From Chloroflexota bacterium (GTDB lineage: Bacteria; Chloroflexota; Dehalococcoidia; UBA2247; RBG-13-53-26), in contig JAFNFZ010000140.1 of NCBI GenBank assembly GCA_017885485.1, positions 2,657 to 8,682 of the forward strand: a DNA stretch of 6,026 nt, written 5' to 3'. This document shows, in pieces, positions 5,490-6,026 of the stretch (within the stretch, counting starts at the first letter, position 1; each line of letters starts with the position of its first letter). A program made the translations under genes and the position numbers. The notes under the pieces are model-generated. The model was given only the letters and a program-made list of their open reading frames with translations, was not told where the DNA came from and ran no database searches.

Positions 5490-5605
5490 GTTCGGCAATC
5501 GTGATTGAAGGCGCAGCCATCGTCCGCCACCCCTCAAGATAGCTCCGCCCCACCGGGTCGAAGCCCTCTCTCCGCTGACCTTGATTGTGCCACCCTATCG
5601 TCCCG

Positions 5606-5634
5606 TTGACAGCCCGGTTGAAAAGGTGTATCAC
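5606..5634 (+). promoter_or_regulatory. Candidate sigma70 promoter for the acyl-CoA synthetase gene
   Basis: A perfect -35 TTGACA (5606-5611), an optimal 17-bp spacer and TATCAC (5629-5634, 4 of 6 matches) predict a start near 5641 and a very short leader of about 13 nt. This argues against the in-frame TTG at 5636 as start codon. The -35 lies in the 10-mer GTTGACAGCC, also found at 1769-1778 around the -35 box of the winged-helix/ferredoxin gene. No intrinsic terminator is visible between 5489 and this promoter, so read-through from the methyltransferase gene is possible. Confidence 0.55.
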
Positions 5635-5653
5635 ATTGTCACGTGAGACGAAG

Positions 5654-6026
5654 ATGAACGTCGCAGAACTTGCAGAGAATGAGATCCGCCGTTTCGGGGA
5701 GCACACTAGCCTCGTATTTGAGAATCAGGAGTGGACCAATGTGGCCATGGATCGAGCAGCCAGAAAGCTGGCCAATGCCCTCCGAAACCTGGGCGTGAGG
5801 AGAGGAGACAGGGTAGTCATCAATACGCCCAACTGCCCCGAGATCTTCCAGAGCTTCCAGGCCGTGTGGAAGATAGGGGCTGTTGCCGTGCCGGTGAACT
5901 ACCTCATTAGCGAACAGGAAACCGCCTATATCTACCAGGACTGCGGAGCAGAGGTAGTCATTGGCAGCCCCGGCCTCGCTGCCAAGATTGCGGTTGCCCG
6001 GAGCCAGGCTGGGACAGTCAAGGATG
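5654..6026 (+). CDS. AMP-forming acyl-CoA synthetase (ANL superfamily), N-terminal part
   Basis: The gene runs off the right edge; 124 codons are visible. The N-terminal half of the adenylating domain is typical: an opening LAENEIRRFGEHTSLVFE, the helix DRAARKLANALRNLGVRRGDRV, the strand-turn INTPNCPEIFQSF and KIGAVAVPVNYLISEQE, then YIYQDCGAEVVI. Such enzymes activate a carboxylic acid with ATP to an acyl-adenylate and then form the CoA thioester. The ATP-binding P-loop-like motif and the catalytic lysine would be further on and are not visible, so activity and substrate class cannot be judged. ATG 5654 is chosen because it follows GAG by 6 nt and the proposed transcription start is near 5641; a TTG at 5636 (with AGGTG 7 nt upstream) is the alternative and would add six residues. 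It lies on the same strand as the HdrD-like/methyltransferase operon, 164 bp downstream. Confidence 0.9.
   Translation, partial: MNVAELAENEIRRFGEHTSLVFENQEWTNVAMDRAARKLANALRNLGVRRGDRVVINTPNCPEIFQSFQAVWKIGAVAVPVNYLISEQETAYIYQDCGAEVVIGSPGLAAKIAVARSQAGTVKD

Noticed and set aside
5496..5507. Inverted repeat CAATC-GT-GATTG after the methyltransferase gene, as a terminator
   Set aside because: The 2-nt loop is too small for a hairpin and there is no T-run.
1..6026. CRISPR array, insertion sequence, tRNA or rRNA
   Set aside because: No regularly spaced repeats, no transposase-like protein or terminal inverted repeats, and no tRNA or rRNA-like stretch seen on either strand.

Overview
The window reads as a piece of a bacterial chromosome, moderately GC-rich. 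It shows bacterial Shine-Dalgarno sequences (AAGGAGG, AGGAGG), TTGACA/TATAAT-type promoter boxes and ATG/GTG starts. The gene content fits an anaerobic or subsurface bacterium: iron-sulfur electron-transfer proteins, a heterodisulfide-reductase-like subunit, a pterin-dependent corrinoid methyltransferase and acyl-CoA ligases. Dehalococcoidia-type Chloroflexota or a desulfobacterial lineage would fit, but this is inference from gene content, and no phylogenetic marker is present.

Layout. At the left edge is the last part of a plus-strand gene whose tail resembles ADP(NDP)-forming acyl-CoA synthetases (3-131). It converges on a minus-strand pair, an SDR oxidoreductase (1663-905) followed 68 bp later by an NTF2/SnoaL-like protein (836-336). 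A roughly 210-bp divergent intergenic region separates this pair from a plus-strand gene for a winged-helix/cysteine-rich/ferredoxin fusion protein (1873-2901). A 467-bp stretch without a convincing gene follows; it holds a perfect TATAAT box and would give a leader of about 145 nt. Next is a tight two-gene plus-strand operon: an HdrD-like protein with two 4Fe-4S sites and two CCG domains (3369-4664), then, 15 bp on, an AcsE/MtgA-type methyltetrahydrofolate:corrinoid methyltransferase (4680-5489). After a 164-bp gap with its own sigma70-like promoter, the 5' end of an AMP-forming acyl-CoA synthetase (5654 onward) runs off the right edge.

How the genes may work together. The HdrD-like protein and the methyltransferase are probably co-translated, which suggests that one-carbon transfer between a corrinoid protein and tetrahydrofolate is tied to thiol/disulfide or other low-potential redox chemistry. 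The ferredoxin-domain protein upstream may be another electron carrier or a redox-responsive protein. The acyl-CoA ligases, SDR and NTF2-like protein suggest that acyl or alicyclic/aromatic substrates are activated and processed nearby. No corrinoid protein, substrate-specific methyltransferase, HdrA or MetF is in the window, so the complete pathway cannot be read here.

Two small non-coding signals stand out. A 13-bp perfect repeat (GCAACCGCATCAC) lies in the 5' regions of both Fe-S transcription units. A shared 10-mer covers the -35 boxes of the promoters before the Fe-S fusion gene and the acyl-CoA synthetase gene.
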